Below, piece after piece: positions 8,850-17,109 of a stretch of DNA of 64,000 bases. The translations under genes were made by a program, and so were the position numbers. The stretch comes from Neorhizobium huautlense (GTDB taxonomy: Bacteria > Pseudomonadota > Alphaproteobacteria > Rhizobiales > Rhizobiaceae): NCBI RefSeq assembly GCF_002968575.1, contig NZ_PVBM01000018.1, positions 53,029 through 117,028 of the forward strand, read 5' to 3'. The notes below the pieces were generated by a model that was not told where the DNA came from, made no database searches, and saw nothing but the letters and a program-made list of their open reading frames with translations. Positions within the stretch are counted from its first letter, which is position 1. Each line of letters begins with the position of its first letter.

Positions 8850-10009
8850 TGGTTTTGATAGACCTTGTTGCCGCCAATCCAGGTGCTCTTCATGCCGAGG
8901 TCACGTGTGAGAATTACGAAGTCCGCGTCGTACCCTGCCTTCAGCAATCCTTTTCGATCCGAAATACGGACCGCTTCCGCAGGATAGGCCGAGGCAATCC
9001 TGAGTGCCTCCTCGAGCGGCAGTCCAAGGGTCCGGTGTACGAAACGCACGGAAGATATCATGTCGATATCGGCGCCGGCGAGCGTCCCATCGGCGAGCGT
9101 CAGGCGGCCGTCCCGACGCAGAATCTCCCGGCCGTTCAGGGTGAAGCTCTTCAAATCGGTTCCGATGGTGGACATGGCATCCGTCACGATGAAGATCTTG
9201 CCAGGCCCTGTCTTGGCGTGGAGGGCGACCTGCATCGAAGCAGGGTGCACGTGAATGCCGTCGGCAATCAGTCCTGCATAGAGCGAGCCGGTGTCCAGCG
9301 CGGCTCCGACGAGACCCGGTTCGCGGTGGCCAAGCGGGCTCATCGCGTTGAAGAGATGCGTCACCGTCCGCGCCCCTGCCGCTGCATAGGTTCTCGCTGT
9401 TTCGTAGCTTGTTTCGGTATGGCCGAGGCTGACGGTGAAACCGGCTTGGGCCAGACGCCGCGCTTGATCGACCGTCACGTTTTCCGGCGCGATTGTGATC
9501 ATCATCGCCTCGAACTCCCCCCGGCAGGTCAGGATGAGTTCCATATCCTTCTCTTCCATCGGCCGGATCAGGGTCTGGTCATGAGCTCCCTTGCGCGCGA
9601 CCGATAGATGTGGCCCCTCCAGATGCAGTCCGAGGAAACCGGGTAACCCCTGCTCTTTTGCTTGCTTGCCGGCCGCCACCGTTTTGGCCGTGATTTCCGG
9701 CGTATCGGTGATCAGCGTCGGCAACAGCGCGGTGGTGCCGAATTTCGCATGCGCTGCGCAGATCTGTCTCAGGCCTTCCGCTGTCGGCTCCTCGTTCAGC
9801 AACACCCCGCCGCCGCCATTAACCTGAAGATCGATGAAGCCCGGCACGATCAGCGCGCCCTCGGCATCAATCATTTCCGCGTCCGATGGCAGGTGCGTTG
9901 CCCGCTCCACGGACTCGATCTTGCTGTCTGCGATGATGAGCGCGGCACCGTCATGCCAGATGGTGCCGTCGAAAATGCGGGCACCGGTGATGGCCTTGCG
10001 TGTCGTCAT
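8846..10009 (-). CDS. nagA: N-acetylglucosamine-6-phosphate deacetylase
   Basis: 387 residues from the ATG at 10009, which overlaps the stop of the upstream SIS gene in ATGA; a longer frame to 10075 would run into that gene. Amidohydrolase fold: GFIDLQVNGGGG, then the metal/substrate motifs HLEGPHLS, SLGHTETSYE, THLFNAMSPLGHREPG and DGIHVHP, all classical for NagA. It removes acetate from GlcNAc-6-phosphate to give glucosamine-6-phosphate. Last gene of the leftward amino-sugar operon, so it acts after the kinase and MurQ. Confidence 0.95.
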   Translation of the reverse strand: MTTRKAITGARIFDGTIWHDGAALIIADSKIESVERATHLPSDAEMIDAEGALIVPGFIDLQVNGGGGVLLNEEPTAEGLRQICAAHAKFGTTALLPTLITDTPEITAKTVAAGKQAKEQGLPGFLGLHLEGPHLSVARKGAHDQTLIRPMEEKDMELILTCRGEFEAMMITIAPENVTVDQARRLAQAGFTVSLGHTETSYETARTYAAAGARTVTHLFNAMSPLGHREPGLVGAALDTGSLYAGLIADGIHVHPASMQVALHAKTGPGKIFIVTDAMSTIGTDLKSFTLNGREILRRDGRLTLADGTLAGADIDMISSVRFVHRTLGLPLEEALRIASAYPAEAVRISDRKGLLKAGYDADFVILTRDLGMKSTWIGGNKVYQNH

Positions 10010-11031
10010 AATGTCTCTGTCACTTTCTTGAGTGCAACCGGCGCATCCGGATTGAAGCCCTTGGCGCGCGACCATGCCTCGACGAAACCATAGAAAGGCA
10101 GGATCAGGGCGAGCGCATCGGTCAGGGGATGGCCGGTCGCGACAAACGGCAACTGCCTGGCTTTCTTCACCTTGTCCGAAGTGGCAAAAGCAAGCGCGCC
10201 CTTATTCGCCAAGCTGTCGGCGATCTCGGCCACAGAGGCTTCAGCGGCATCCCGTGCAGCAAAGGTTACGACGGGAAACCGCTTTTCGACCAACGCAACC
10301 GGACCATGCAAGACCTCCGCCGCGGAATAGGCTTCCGCATGCATATTGGATGTCTCCTTGAACTTCAGCGCCGCTTCGCTCGCTATTGCAAGCGCCGGGC
10401 CCCGCCCAAGCATGTAGAGGGAGTCCGCTTCGCCGAGTTCCTGTGCGAGCTCGCTCCAATCGAGTTTGACTGCGGTTTCGAAATGTGACGGCAGATTGCC
10501 GATCGCCGCCTTCAGGCTCTCGTCGCCCACCCATTCCGAAAGCAAAACCAGACCCGCGACGATGGAGTTGACGAAGGACTTCGTCGCGGCGACCGCAAGC
10601 TCCGGCCCCGCATTGATGTTCACGGCGTGGGCAGAGGCGTCAGCGATCGGCGAAGGCAGCGTGTTGGTGAGCGCAATCGTTACCGCACCGGACTTGGTTG
10701 CCGCCTCCGCCATCGCCACGATATCCGGGCTCTTGCCCGATTGGGAAATGGCGATCGCGGCTCCGGCGCCGAGTTCGAGTCTTGCGCCATAGATGGATGC
10801 AAGCGAGGGGCCGAGCGAAGCGACGGGTCTGCCGCTGGTGAGTTCGACGGCATATTTGATGAAGGTTGCGGCATGATCGGAAGAGCCGCGGGCGATCGTA
10901 ATCAGGAAAGCCGGGTCTTTCTCGCGAAGTGCACGACCTGCGGCGGCAAGCTCGGATTTCGACCCGTCGAGCAGGCGCTGGACGGCCTCCGGTATCTCAT
11001 CAATCTCCTGCCGCATGTGTGTCTGCATCAT
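10006..11031 (-). CDS. SIS-domain glucosamine-6-phosphate deaminase/isomerase (NagB-II type)
   Basis: 341 residues with two SIS domains like the isomerase half of GlmS but no glutaminase half. Visible motifs are ARGSSDHAATFIKY, the sugar-phosphate loop ISQSGKSPDI, and LGRGPALAIASEAALKFKETS, followed by the C-terminal AYSAAEVLHGPVAL. Proteins of this form between nagA and a GntR gene are the NagB-II type that converts glucosamine-6-phosphate to fructose-6-phosphate and ammonia. A GAGGAC RBS precedes the start at 11031, and the stop overlaps nagA. An AgaS-like specificity for galactosamine is the main alternative. Confidence 0.85.
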   Translation of the reverse strand: MMQTHMRQEIDEIPEAVQRLLDGSKSELAAAGRALREKDPAFLITIARGSSDHAATFIKYAVELTSGRPVASLGPSLASIYGARLELGAGAAIAISQSGKSPDIVAMAEAATKSGAVTIALTNTLPSPIADASAHAVNINAGPELAVAATKSFVNSIVAGLVLLSEWVGDESLKAAIGNLPSHFETAVKLDWSELAQELGEADSLYMLGRGPALAIASEAALKFKETSNMHAEAYSAAEVLHGPVALVEKRFPVVTFAARDAAEASVAEIADSLANKGALAFATSDKVKKARQLPFVATGHPLTDALALILPFYGFVEAWSRAKGFNPDAPVALKKVTETL

Positions 11032-11045
11032 CTTGTCCTCGAACG

Positions 11046-11810
11046 TTATTTTTCGCCGAGCGAAAGCTCGGCCACGAAATCATAGGCATCGCCCCGATAT
11101 AGGGACCGCGTCAGCTCGACGACACGGCCGGACGCCAGATAGGATACGCGCTCGATGGACAGGCCGGCCGCTCCGATCGGCACCGCCAAAAGCCCCGCAT
11201 CCGGGTCTTTCATATTGCAGGCTGATATTCGCTGGATGGCGCGCACGGGGCGGGCGTTCTTCTTTTCCAGCTCCGCATAAAGAGAGTTGGTGACGACCGA
11301 AGGGTCCGGGAGGAACTCGACGGAAATACTGGCCCGCTCAATGGCAAGCGGCATGTCGTCCGCAATGCGAAGACGGCCGAGACGGGCGACCTTGGTTCCT
11401 GGGGCCAGCCCCAGCATCATCATTTCTTCCGGAGAGGGGTGGAAAAGCCCGCGCTCCAGCCATTCCGACCTCGTCACCAGGCCGCGTCGGGCCATATCCT
11501 CCGTGAACGATGTCAGTCGGGTTAGCGGTTGTTCGACGCGTGACAACGGTTTGGCCACGAACGTGCCCGAGCCATGCTTGCGGGTAAGCAATCCGTCCTT
11601 GACGAGGTCGTCCACGGCCTTGCGGACGGTGACGCGACTGACATTGGCGTAGTCGGCAAGATCGCGTTCCGCCGGCAGTGCGTCTCCATGGCCAAGCCTG
11701 CCGGTACGGATCGCATCTTCCAGGCTTTGCCGCAGCTTCATGTAGAGCGGCCCCGTCCCGGCTGACTGCAGGCCGTCGAGCGGAAGGATCGTGGCAAGCG
11801 TCTCGTTCAT
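11046..11810 (-). CDS. GntR family (HutC subfamily) regulator, probable amino-sugar repressor
   Basis: 254 residues. The GntR winged helix is at about 20-85 (GDALPAERDLADYANVSRVTVRKAV) and a UTRA ligand domain at about 100-245 with SLYAELEKKNARPVRAIQ and YLASGRVVELTRSLYRGD, as in NagR/DasR/PhnF. Such regulators respond to GlcNAc-6-phosphate or GlcN-6-phosphate. It lies inside the operon it most likely controls, 14 nt before the SIS gene and overlapping the kinase stop. The paired motifs at 12711 and 12857 are its candidate operators. Confidence 0.88.
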   Translation of the reverse strand: MNETLATILPLDGLQSAGTGPLYMKLRQSLEDAIRTGRLGHGDALPAERDLADYANVSRVTVRKAVDDLVKDGLLTRKHGSGTFVAKPLSRVEQPLTRLTSFTEDMARRGLVTRSEWLERGLFHPSPEEMMMLGLAPGTKVARLGRLRIADDMPLAIERASISVEFLPDPSVVTNSLYAELEKKNARPVRAIQRISACNMKDPDAGLLAVPIGAAGLSIERVSYLASGRVVELTRSLYRGDAYDFVAELSLGEK

Positions 11811-12694
11811 ACGCGCACCTCCGCCGCGTGGCCATGGGTCTTGACGGCAAGTGCGACAGCGCCCGTAAGGGCGTCCGCAAGCGGTTCGGATAGTCGCGAC
11901 CGGTGCCGTTCCGCAAGATACTGCGGATAAAGCGGCGCCAGCCCGCCCAGCAGGCAGAGCCGGCCCCTTCCTTTGGTGATGGCATTCACTGCATCGAGCG
12001 CCTGGTCTATGTCCGAGGCCCCCGTCTCCAGTATGCGTATTGCCGCTTCGTCGCCCCGCCCCGCGAATTCGAACACTTTTGGCGTATGGCGGCCGAAGTC
12101 GCCAGGTTTGGCAAGGCGCGCGAAGTCGACGATATTTTCCGGATTGTCGCCGAACTCCGCGAGGATCGCCTTCGAGAACTCTGTCATCGGGTGAATCCGA
12201 TCGTAGGCGAGCAGGCTCTCCTGCAGTGCGAGCTGGCCCAGACGTGCACCGCTGCCGAGATCGCTGACCTGAAATCCCCAGCCTGCGACGGAGCGAAGCA
12301 CTCCTTCATGCCGGGTGATGTAAACCGTGCCTGTACCGACTATGCCGATCGCGCCGTCATCGTCTCCAATCGCGCCTTGCAAGGCGATGACGCCGTCGGA
12401 AACGATATCCGCCTTCTTGAAGGGCAGGCGGCCCTGGACGTAGCTAACCGCGTCGCCGACATTGTTGCCGGCAAGGCCGAGGGTGGCGGCAACGGAAGCG
12501 AGATCGGGGACAAGTCCCGCATTCTCGAACGCGAACCGCGCGGCTTCCGTGATGTGATTGAGCGCGGTATCGGGATCGGTCAAAATGTTGGAGGCGCCGC
12601 TTTTCCCGCGCCCGATGATCTCGCCTGCACCGTTGGCCAATGCCGCACGGCAGCTCGTTCCTCCACCGTCGATTCCGATAAAATAGTCGCCCAT
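11807..12694 (-). CDS. N-acetylhexosamine kinase, BadF/BadG/BcrA ATPase family
   Basis: 295 residues from the ATG at 12694, chosen for the perfect GGAGG 6-7 nt upstream and because the protein then begins MGDYFIGIDGGGTSCRAAL, the phosphate-1 ATPase loop. Other motifs: GIVGTGTVYI, GWGFQVSDLGSGARLG and LLGGLAPLYPQYL, all of the eukaryote-like N-acetylglucosamine kinase branch. Expected to phosphorylate imported GlcNAc and/or MurNAc at C6, supplying NagA and MurQ. First gene of the leftward operon, facing murQ across the shared regulatory region. Confidence 0.88.
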   Translation of the reverse strand: MGDYFIGIDGGGTSCRAALANGAGEIIGRGKSGASNILTDPDTALNHITEAARFAFENAGLVPDLASVAATLGLAGNNVGDAVSYVQGRLPFKKADIVSDGVIALQGAIGDDDGAIGIVGTGTVYITRHEGVLRSVAGWGFQVSDLGSGARLGQLALQESLLAYDRIHPMTEFSKAILAEFGDNPENIVDFARLAKPGDFGRHTPKVFEFAGRGDEAAIRILETGASDIDQALDAVNAITKGRGRLCLLGGLAPLYPQYLAERHRSRLSEPLADALTGAVALAVKTHGHAAEVRV

Positions 12695-12710
12695 GGATAC
12701 CTCCGTAACT

Positions 12711-12733
12711 GATGATACCAAAAAAATACCATT
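12711..12733 (-). promoter_or_regulatory. Candidate operator, left copy (TGGTATTTTTTTGGTATC type)
   Basis: On the minus strand the site reads TGGTATTTTTTTGGTATC: two TGGTAT half-sites 11 nt apart joined by a T-tract. It is 17 nt upstream of the kinase start. A near-identical copy lies on the plus strand at 12857-12879 in front of murQ, so both divergent operons carry the same element pointing at their own gene. TGGTAT halves recall NagR-type GntR operators, but the arrangement is a direct, not inverted, repeat. Confidence 0.5.
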
Positions 12734-12856
12734 AACCAAGGCCATTTCGGAATTTTTCGGAGCCACCGCCACATATCATTGAAATAAAGCCGTTTTTTAC
12801 AAGTTCATTCAAAGGGTGAGCCTCTTTCTTCATAAAAGTTAATTTTCCTTCTGGAC

Positions 12857-12879
12857 AATTGGTATTTTTTTGGCATCAT
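12857..12879 (+). promoter_or_regulatory. Candidate operator, right copy (TGGTATTTTTTTGGCATC type)
   Basis: Matches the left copy at about 20 of 23 positions when that one is read on the minus strand. It sits 21 nt before the murQ ATG, where repressor binding would block transcription or initiation. The shared element suggests joint control by the GntR regulator in this cluster. Binding is inferred. Confidence 0.5.
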
Positions 12880-12900
12880 TTTGGCAGAGGGAGAAACCGG

Positions 12901-13815
12901 ATGAGCAGTAACGCCACCGAAGCCAGGCATGGGAAGGCAGAAGGGCTCGATACGCGTGAGCCTGCTGAGATCCTGCGCCTTCTGGCGGCCGGCCAGCAGC
13001 AGGCGGCGAAGGCCGTCGATGATGCCATTCCCGCCATTGCTCAGGCTGCGGATATTGTTGCGTCGACCTTGAGGTCCGGAGGCAAGCTTGTTTATGCGGG
13101 CGCCGGCAGTTCCGGCTTGATGGCCATGGCCGACGCGCTTGAGCTGCCGGGCACCTATGGTATCCCGCGCGAGCAGATCGTGCTTCTGCTCGCCGGCGGC
13201 ATATCGAGTCTCACCGATATGGAAGGCGCGCCGGAAGACGACGTTGCGCTTGCGGAAAAGGACGCTGCGGTCATAGGTTCGGGCGATTGCGTCATTGCTG
13301 TTTCGGCAAGCGGTTCGACCCCTTATGCGTGCGCGGTTGCCGACATTGCCCACAGGCGCGGAACCAGGATTGTCGCCATGGCCAACAACGCGGGCGCTGA
13401 GCTTTTCAAAAGAGCCGATGTCGCGATCCTGCTGGAGACGCCGCCGGAAGTGGTGGCCGGCTCGACGCGCATGGGTGCTGGCACCGCCCAGAAAATGGCC
13501 TTCAACATGCTCTCGACGCTCGCTGCGGTGAAGCTCGGCCATGTTCATGACGGTCATATGGTCAACCTGCGCCCCGATAATGACAAGCTGCGCGCCCGCG
13601 CCGCGCGTATGGTGGCGGAGATCGCCGGCATCGATATGGACGAGGCGGGCATTTTGATGGGGTCTGCCCAGGGTTCGGTGAAGGTCGCGGTCCTGCTGGC
13701 CGCCGGCGCTCCCGGCACCGAAGTCGCGAAGGCGCTGCTCGCCCGCTCAGGCGAGGTGCTGCGTGTCGCGCTGAGCGAACTGCAGGCAAATAAGAGTTCC
13801 ATGAAGCGCGCCTGA
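12901..13815 (+). CDS. murQ: N-acetylmuramic acid 6-phosphate etherase
   Basis: 304 residues from the ATG at 12901 (RBS GAGGGAG), the normal MurQ length; an upstream start at 12859 would lie inside the operator. SIS fold with VYAGAGSSGLMAMADALELPGTYG, the catalytic-loop motif EGAPEDD, AVSASGSTPY, and the C-terminal MVNLRPDNDKLRARA and VKVAVLLAAG. It cleaves the lactyl ether of MurNAc-6-phosphate to GlcNAc-6-phosphate and D-lactate, feeding NagA. First gene of the rightward operon, so the transporter behind it probably imports MurNAc, GlcNAc or muropeptide sugars. Confidence 0.95.
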   Translation: MSSNATEARHGKAEGLDTREPAEILRLLAAGQQQAAKAVDDAIPAIAQAADIVASTLRSGGKLVYAGAGSSGLMAMADALELPGTYGIPREQIVLLLAGGISSLTDMEGAPEDDVALAEKDAAVIGSGDCVIAVSASGSTPYACAVADIAHRRGTRIVAMANNAGAELFKRADVAILLETPPEVVAGSTRMGAGTAQKMAFNMLSTLAAVKLGHVHDGHMVNLRPDNDKLRARAARMVAEIAGIDMDEAGILMGSAQGSVKVAVLLAAGAPGTEVAKALLARSGEVLRVALSELQANKSSMKRA

Positions 13816-13841
13816 AGGCGCAAAAAAAGAGGGAGAACATC

Positions 13842-15098
13842 ATGACCCGTATATTGAAAGGCATGCTTTTTGCCACGACCGTGCTCGCGCCTGCTGGCCT
13901 GGTTCACGCGGCGGATGCGCAGCTGACGATCGAAAGCTGGCGGAACGACGACTTGGCGATCTGGCACGAAAAGATCATTCCGGCTTTCCAGGCGAAGAAC
14001 CCCGGTATCAAGGTGAGCTTCGCACCGATGGCGCCGACGGAATACAATTCCGCGGTCAACGCCAAGCTGGAAGCCGGTACCGCCGGCGACCTCATCACCT
14101 GCCGCCCGTTCGACCTCTCGCTCGCCATGTTCCAGAAGGGCCAGCTTGCTCCGCTGAGCGATCTGCCGGGCATGGAAAACTTCTCCGACGTGGCGAAGTC
14201 TGCCTGGACGACGGACGACGGCAAAACGACCTTCTGCGTGCCGATGGCTTCCGTCATCCACGGCTTCATCTACAACAAGAAGGCATTCGAGGAGGCCGGC
14301 GTTCAGGTCCCCAAGACGGAGGACGAGTTCTTCGCCATGCTCGAAAAGTTCAAGAAGGACGGCAACTACATCCCGCTCGCCATGGGCACCAAGGACCAGT
14401 GGGAAGCAGCGACGATGGGCTATTACAACATCGGCCCCAATTACTGGAAGGGCGAGGAAGGCCGCAAGGCGCTGATATCGGGCAAGGAAAAGCTCACCGA
14501 TGCGCAATGGGTCGAGCCTTACAAGGCGCTGGCGAAGTGGAAGTCTTATCTGGGCGACGGTTTTGAAGCGCAAACCTACCCGGACAGCCAGAACCTCTTC
14601 ACGCTCGGTCGTGCTGCGATCTATCCGGCTGGCTCCTGGGAAATCGCGCCGTTCAAGGCGCAGGCTGACTTCGAGATGGGCGCTTTCCCGCCACCGGTGA
14701 AGAAGGCCGGCGATACCTGCTACATCTCCGACCATAACGACATTGGGCTCGGCCTGAACGCCAAGGGCAAGAACCAGGAGGCCGCGAAGAAATTCCTGGC
14801 TTGGGTGGCCTCGCCAGAGTTCGCCGAACTCTATGCAAACTCGCTGCCGGGCTTCTTCAGCCTGAACTCCAAGCCGGTCAAGATGACCGATGGTCTGGCT
14901 CAGGAATTCGTATCCTGGCGCCAGAACTGCAAGACGACCATCCGTCCAAGCGCTGCGATCGTCGGCCGTGGGCAGCCGAACCTCGATCTGGAGATGTGGC
15001 GTGTTTCGGCGAACGTGATCAACGGCACCCAGACGCCGGAACAGGCCGCCGCCGAAACCCAGAAGGGTCTCGACAGCTGGTACAAGCCGGCCAAGTGA
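13842..15098 (+). CDS. Sugar ABC transporter substrate-binding protein (MalE/family 1)
   Basis: 418 residues with signal peptide cut near VHAADAQ (about residue 24). Family 1 features: LTIESWRNDDLAIWHEKIIP at the N-terminus, KLEAGTAGDLITCRPFDLS, and FTLGRAAIYPAGSWEI around residue 250. Good RBS (GAGGGAG). Lies 26 nt after murQ and before two permeases and, later, a UgpC-type ATPase. The neighbours point to an amino sugar as ligand (MurNAc, GlcNAc or a disaccharide), which is inference. Confidence 0.88.
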   Translation: MTRILKGMLFATTVLAPAGLVHAADAQLTIESWRNDDLAIWHEKIIPAFQAKNPGIKVSFAPMAPTEYNSAVNAKLEAGTAGDLITCRPFDLSLAMFQKGQLAPLSDLPGMENFSDVAKSAWTTDDGKTTFCVPMASVIHGFIYNKKAFEEAGVQVPKTEDEFFAMLEKFKKDGNYIPLAMGTKDQWEAATMGYYNIGPNYWKGEEGRKALISGKEKLTDAQWVEPYKALAKWKSYLGDGFEAQTYPDSQNLFTLGRAAIYPAGSWEIAPFKAQADFEMGAFPPPVKKAGDTCYISDHNDIGLGLNAKGKNQEAAKKFLAWVASPEFAELYANSLPGFFSLNSKPVKMTDGLAQEFVSWRQNCKTTIRPSAAIVGRGQPNLDLEMWRVSANVINGTQTPEQAAAETQKGLDSWYKPAK

Positions 15099-15128
15099 GC
15101 TGAAGGCGCCCTCTTCGAAAGAAGCGCT

Positions 15129-15256
15129 TCATCCCAACCCTCTCCCTGCAAGCCGGGGGAGGGAATGGACCCTGCTCGACCACGACGTCGAGGAAGTTGC
15201 CGCAGAACACGGCCTTATCTCCAATAGACGGGGAGAAGGTTGCTGTAGCTGGATGT
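15129..15256. repeat. Rhizobial intergenic palindromic repeat (RIME-like)
   Basis: A roughly 130-nt insert in the 210-nt gap between the binding protein and first permease. It carries two imperfect palindromes: CCCTCTCCC / GGGGGAGGG at 15138-15146 and 15155-15163, and CCTTATCTCC / GGGGAGAAGG at 15213-15222 and 15230-15239. Size and the CTCCCC/GGGGAG arms resemble the rhizobial intergenic mosaic element. Copy number elsewhere cannot be checked here. A hairpin at this place can make the binding-protein mRNA more abundant than the permease part. Confidence 0.5.
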
Positions 15257-15308
15257 AAGCATGCCATAACCTTTCCGCCGACACCCTATGAACACTTGGA
15301 ACCGAGCC

Positions 15309-16259
15309 ATGAGCGATACCGAAATTGCCGATATCGAAGCGGCTCCTGTCAAACGGTCGACCCGCTGGCACATCGCCGTTTTTCTGGCGCCGGCCTTTCT
15401 CGTCTATACGGCCGTAATGATCCTGCCTCTGATCGAGACCCTGCGCCTGTCGCTGTTCAACATGGTCGAGGGCCAGCTCGCCTTCGTGGGTCTCAACAAT
15501 TTCAAGGTGCTCTTCAGCGATCCGCGGCTTTCCGCCGACTTTTGGAATGCACTGAGCAACAACGTCGTCTTCTTCATCATCCATATGCTGGTGCAGAACC
15601 CGGTCGGCATCGCGATCGCCGCCATGCTGTCGGTACCGAATTTGCGCTTCGCCGCTTTCTACCGCTCGGCAATCTTCGTGCCGACGCTGCTGTCCTTCGT
15701 TATCGTCGGCTTCATCTGGAAACTCATCCTTTCGCCGATCTGGGGTATTGCGCCGGGCCTGATGGACCTTGTCGGCCTTAAATCCTTCTTCGCGCCCTGG
15801 CTCGGCAAACCGGATACTGCGCTGCTCGCGGTCTCCCTCATCTCGGTCTGGCAATATGTCGGTATCCCTATGATGCTGATCTATGCGGCGCTCCTGAATA
15901 TTCCCGATGAAGTTCTGGAAGCGGCCGAATGCGACGGCATCACCGGCTGGAGCCAGTTCTGGAAGATCAAGCTGCCGCTTATCCTGCCTTCGATCGGCAT
16001 CGTCTCGGTGCTGACTTTCGTCGGCAATTTCAACGCCTTCGACCTGATCTATACGGTGCAGGGCGCTCTCGCCGGGCCGAACGGCTCGACTGATATCCTG
16101 GGCACGCTCCTCTACCGTACCTTCTTCGGTTTCCAGAACCAGATGGGAGACCGCTCCATGGGCGCCACCATCGCCGCCGTGATGTTCCTCATCATCCTGG
16201 CCGGCGTATCCCTTTACCTTTTCGTCATCCAGCGGCGCATGCGTCGCTATCAATTCTAG
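15309..16259 (+). CDS. Sugar ABC transporter permease (MalF-type)
   Basis: 316 residues from ATG 15309, preferred over ATG 15288 because a GGAACCGAG lies upstream. Six membrane helices, first at about residues 25-48. The cytoplasmic EAA loop is visible as EVLEAAECDGITGWSQFWKI, which docks on the ATPase. Member of the CUT1 sugar transporter class. Follows the binding-protein gene after the palindromic repeat and precedes the second permease by 10 nt. Confidence 0.9.
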   Translation: MSDTEIADIEAAPVKRSTRWHIAVFLAPAFLVYTAVMILPLIETLRLSLFNMVEGQLAFVGLNNFKVLFSDPRLSADFWNALSNNVVFFIIHMLVQNPVGIAIAAMLSVPNLRFAAFYRSAIFVPTLLSFVIVGFIWKLILSPIWGIAPGLMDLVGLKSFFAPWLGKPDTALLAVSLISVWQYVGIPMMLIYAALLNIPDEVLEAAECDGITGWSQFWKIKLPLILPSIGIVSVLTFVGNFNAFDLIYTVQGALAGPNGSTDILGTLLYRTFFGFQNQMGDRSMGATIAAVMFLIILAGVSLYLFVIQRRMRRYQF

Positions 16260-16269
16260 GAGCGCAAAG

Positions 16270-17109
16270 ATGTCGAAAGCCCGCGCCGCTCCGTTGCGCA
16301 CCGCGCTCATCCACCTCGCGCTGATTGCCTATACCGTGGTTGCGCTTTTCCCGGTCTTCCTGACGGTCGTCAATTCGTTCAAGAGCCGCAACGCCATCTT
16401 CCGCGAGCCGATGGCCGTGCCGACGCCCTCGACCTTCAGTCTCGTCGGCTATGAGACGGTTCTGCAGCAGGGCGATTTCATCGGATATTTCCAGAACAGC
16501 CTTGTCGTCACGGTTGTCTCCATCGCTCTGGTCCTGCTGTTTGGCGCGATGGCCGCATTCGCCCTGTCTGAATACCGTTTCCGCGGAAACACGCTGCTCG
16601 GCCTCTATCTGGCGCTCGGCATCATGATCCCGATCCGCCTCGGCACGGTCGCGATCCTGCAGGGCATGGTGGCCGCCGGCCTCGTCAACACGCTGACCTC
16701 GCTGATCCTCGTCTACACCGCGCAAGGGCTGCCGCTCGCGATCTTCATCCTTTCGGAATTCATGCGCACCGTATCAGACGATCTGAAGAATGCCGGCCGG
16801 ATCGATGGGCTTTCGGAATATGCGATCTTCTTCCGCCTTGTCCTGCCGCTGGTCAGGCCCGCCATGGCGACCGTCGCGGTCTTTACCATGATCCCGATCT
16901 GGAACGATCTCTGGTTCCCGTTGATCCTGGCTCCCGGCGAGGCCACCAAGACGGTCACGCTCGGCGCCCAGATGTTTATCGGCCAGTTCGTCACCAACTG
17001 GAATGCAGTGCTGTCGGCGCTGTCGCTGGCGATCCTGCCGGTCATGGTGCTTTACGTCATCTTCTCGCGGCAATTGATCCGCGGCATCACCTCGGGAGCC
17101 GTCAAGTGA
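16270..17109 (+). CDS. Sugar ABC transporter permease (MalG-type)
   Basis: 279 residues, six membrane helices, start with RBS TAGGAG. The EAA loop is DLKNAGRIDGLSEYAIFFRL and the protein ends with QLIRGITSGAVK, a common CUT1 MalG tail (RGxxxGAVK). Pairs with the preceding permease. The last codons overlap the GTG start of the oxidoreductase gene (GTGA), so they are translationally coupled. Confidence 0.9.
   Translation: MSKARAAPLRTALIHLALIAYTVVALFPVFLTVVNSFKSRNAIFREPMAVPTPSTFSLVGYETVLQQGDFIGYFQNSLVVTVVSIALVLLFGAMAAFALSEYRFRGNTLLGLYLALGIMIPIRLGTVAILQGMVAAGLVNTLTSLILVYTAQGLPLAIFILSEFMRTVSDDLKNAGRIDGLSEYAIFFRLVLPLVRPAMATVAVFTMIPIWNDLWFPLILAPGEATKTVTLGAQMFIGQFVTNWNAVLSALSLAILPVMVLYVIFSRQLIRGITSGAVK

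Noticed and set aside
12861..12886. Sigma-54-like GG-N10-GC spacing before murQ
   Set aside because: The -12 element would lie only about 15 nt from the ATG, leaving no room for a leader, and the pattern arises from the TGGTAT/TGGCAT repeats.
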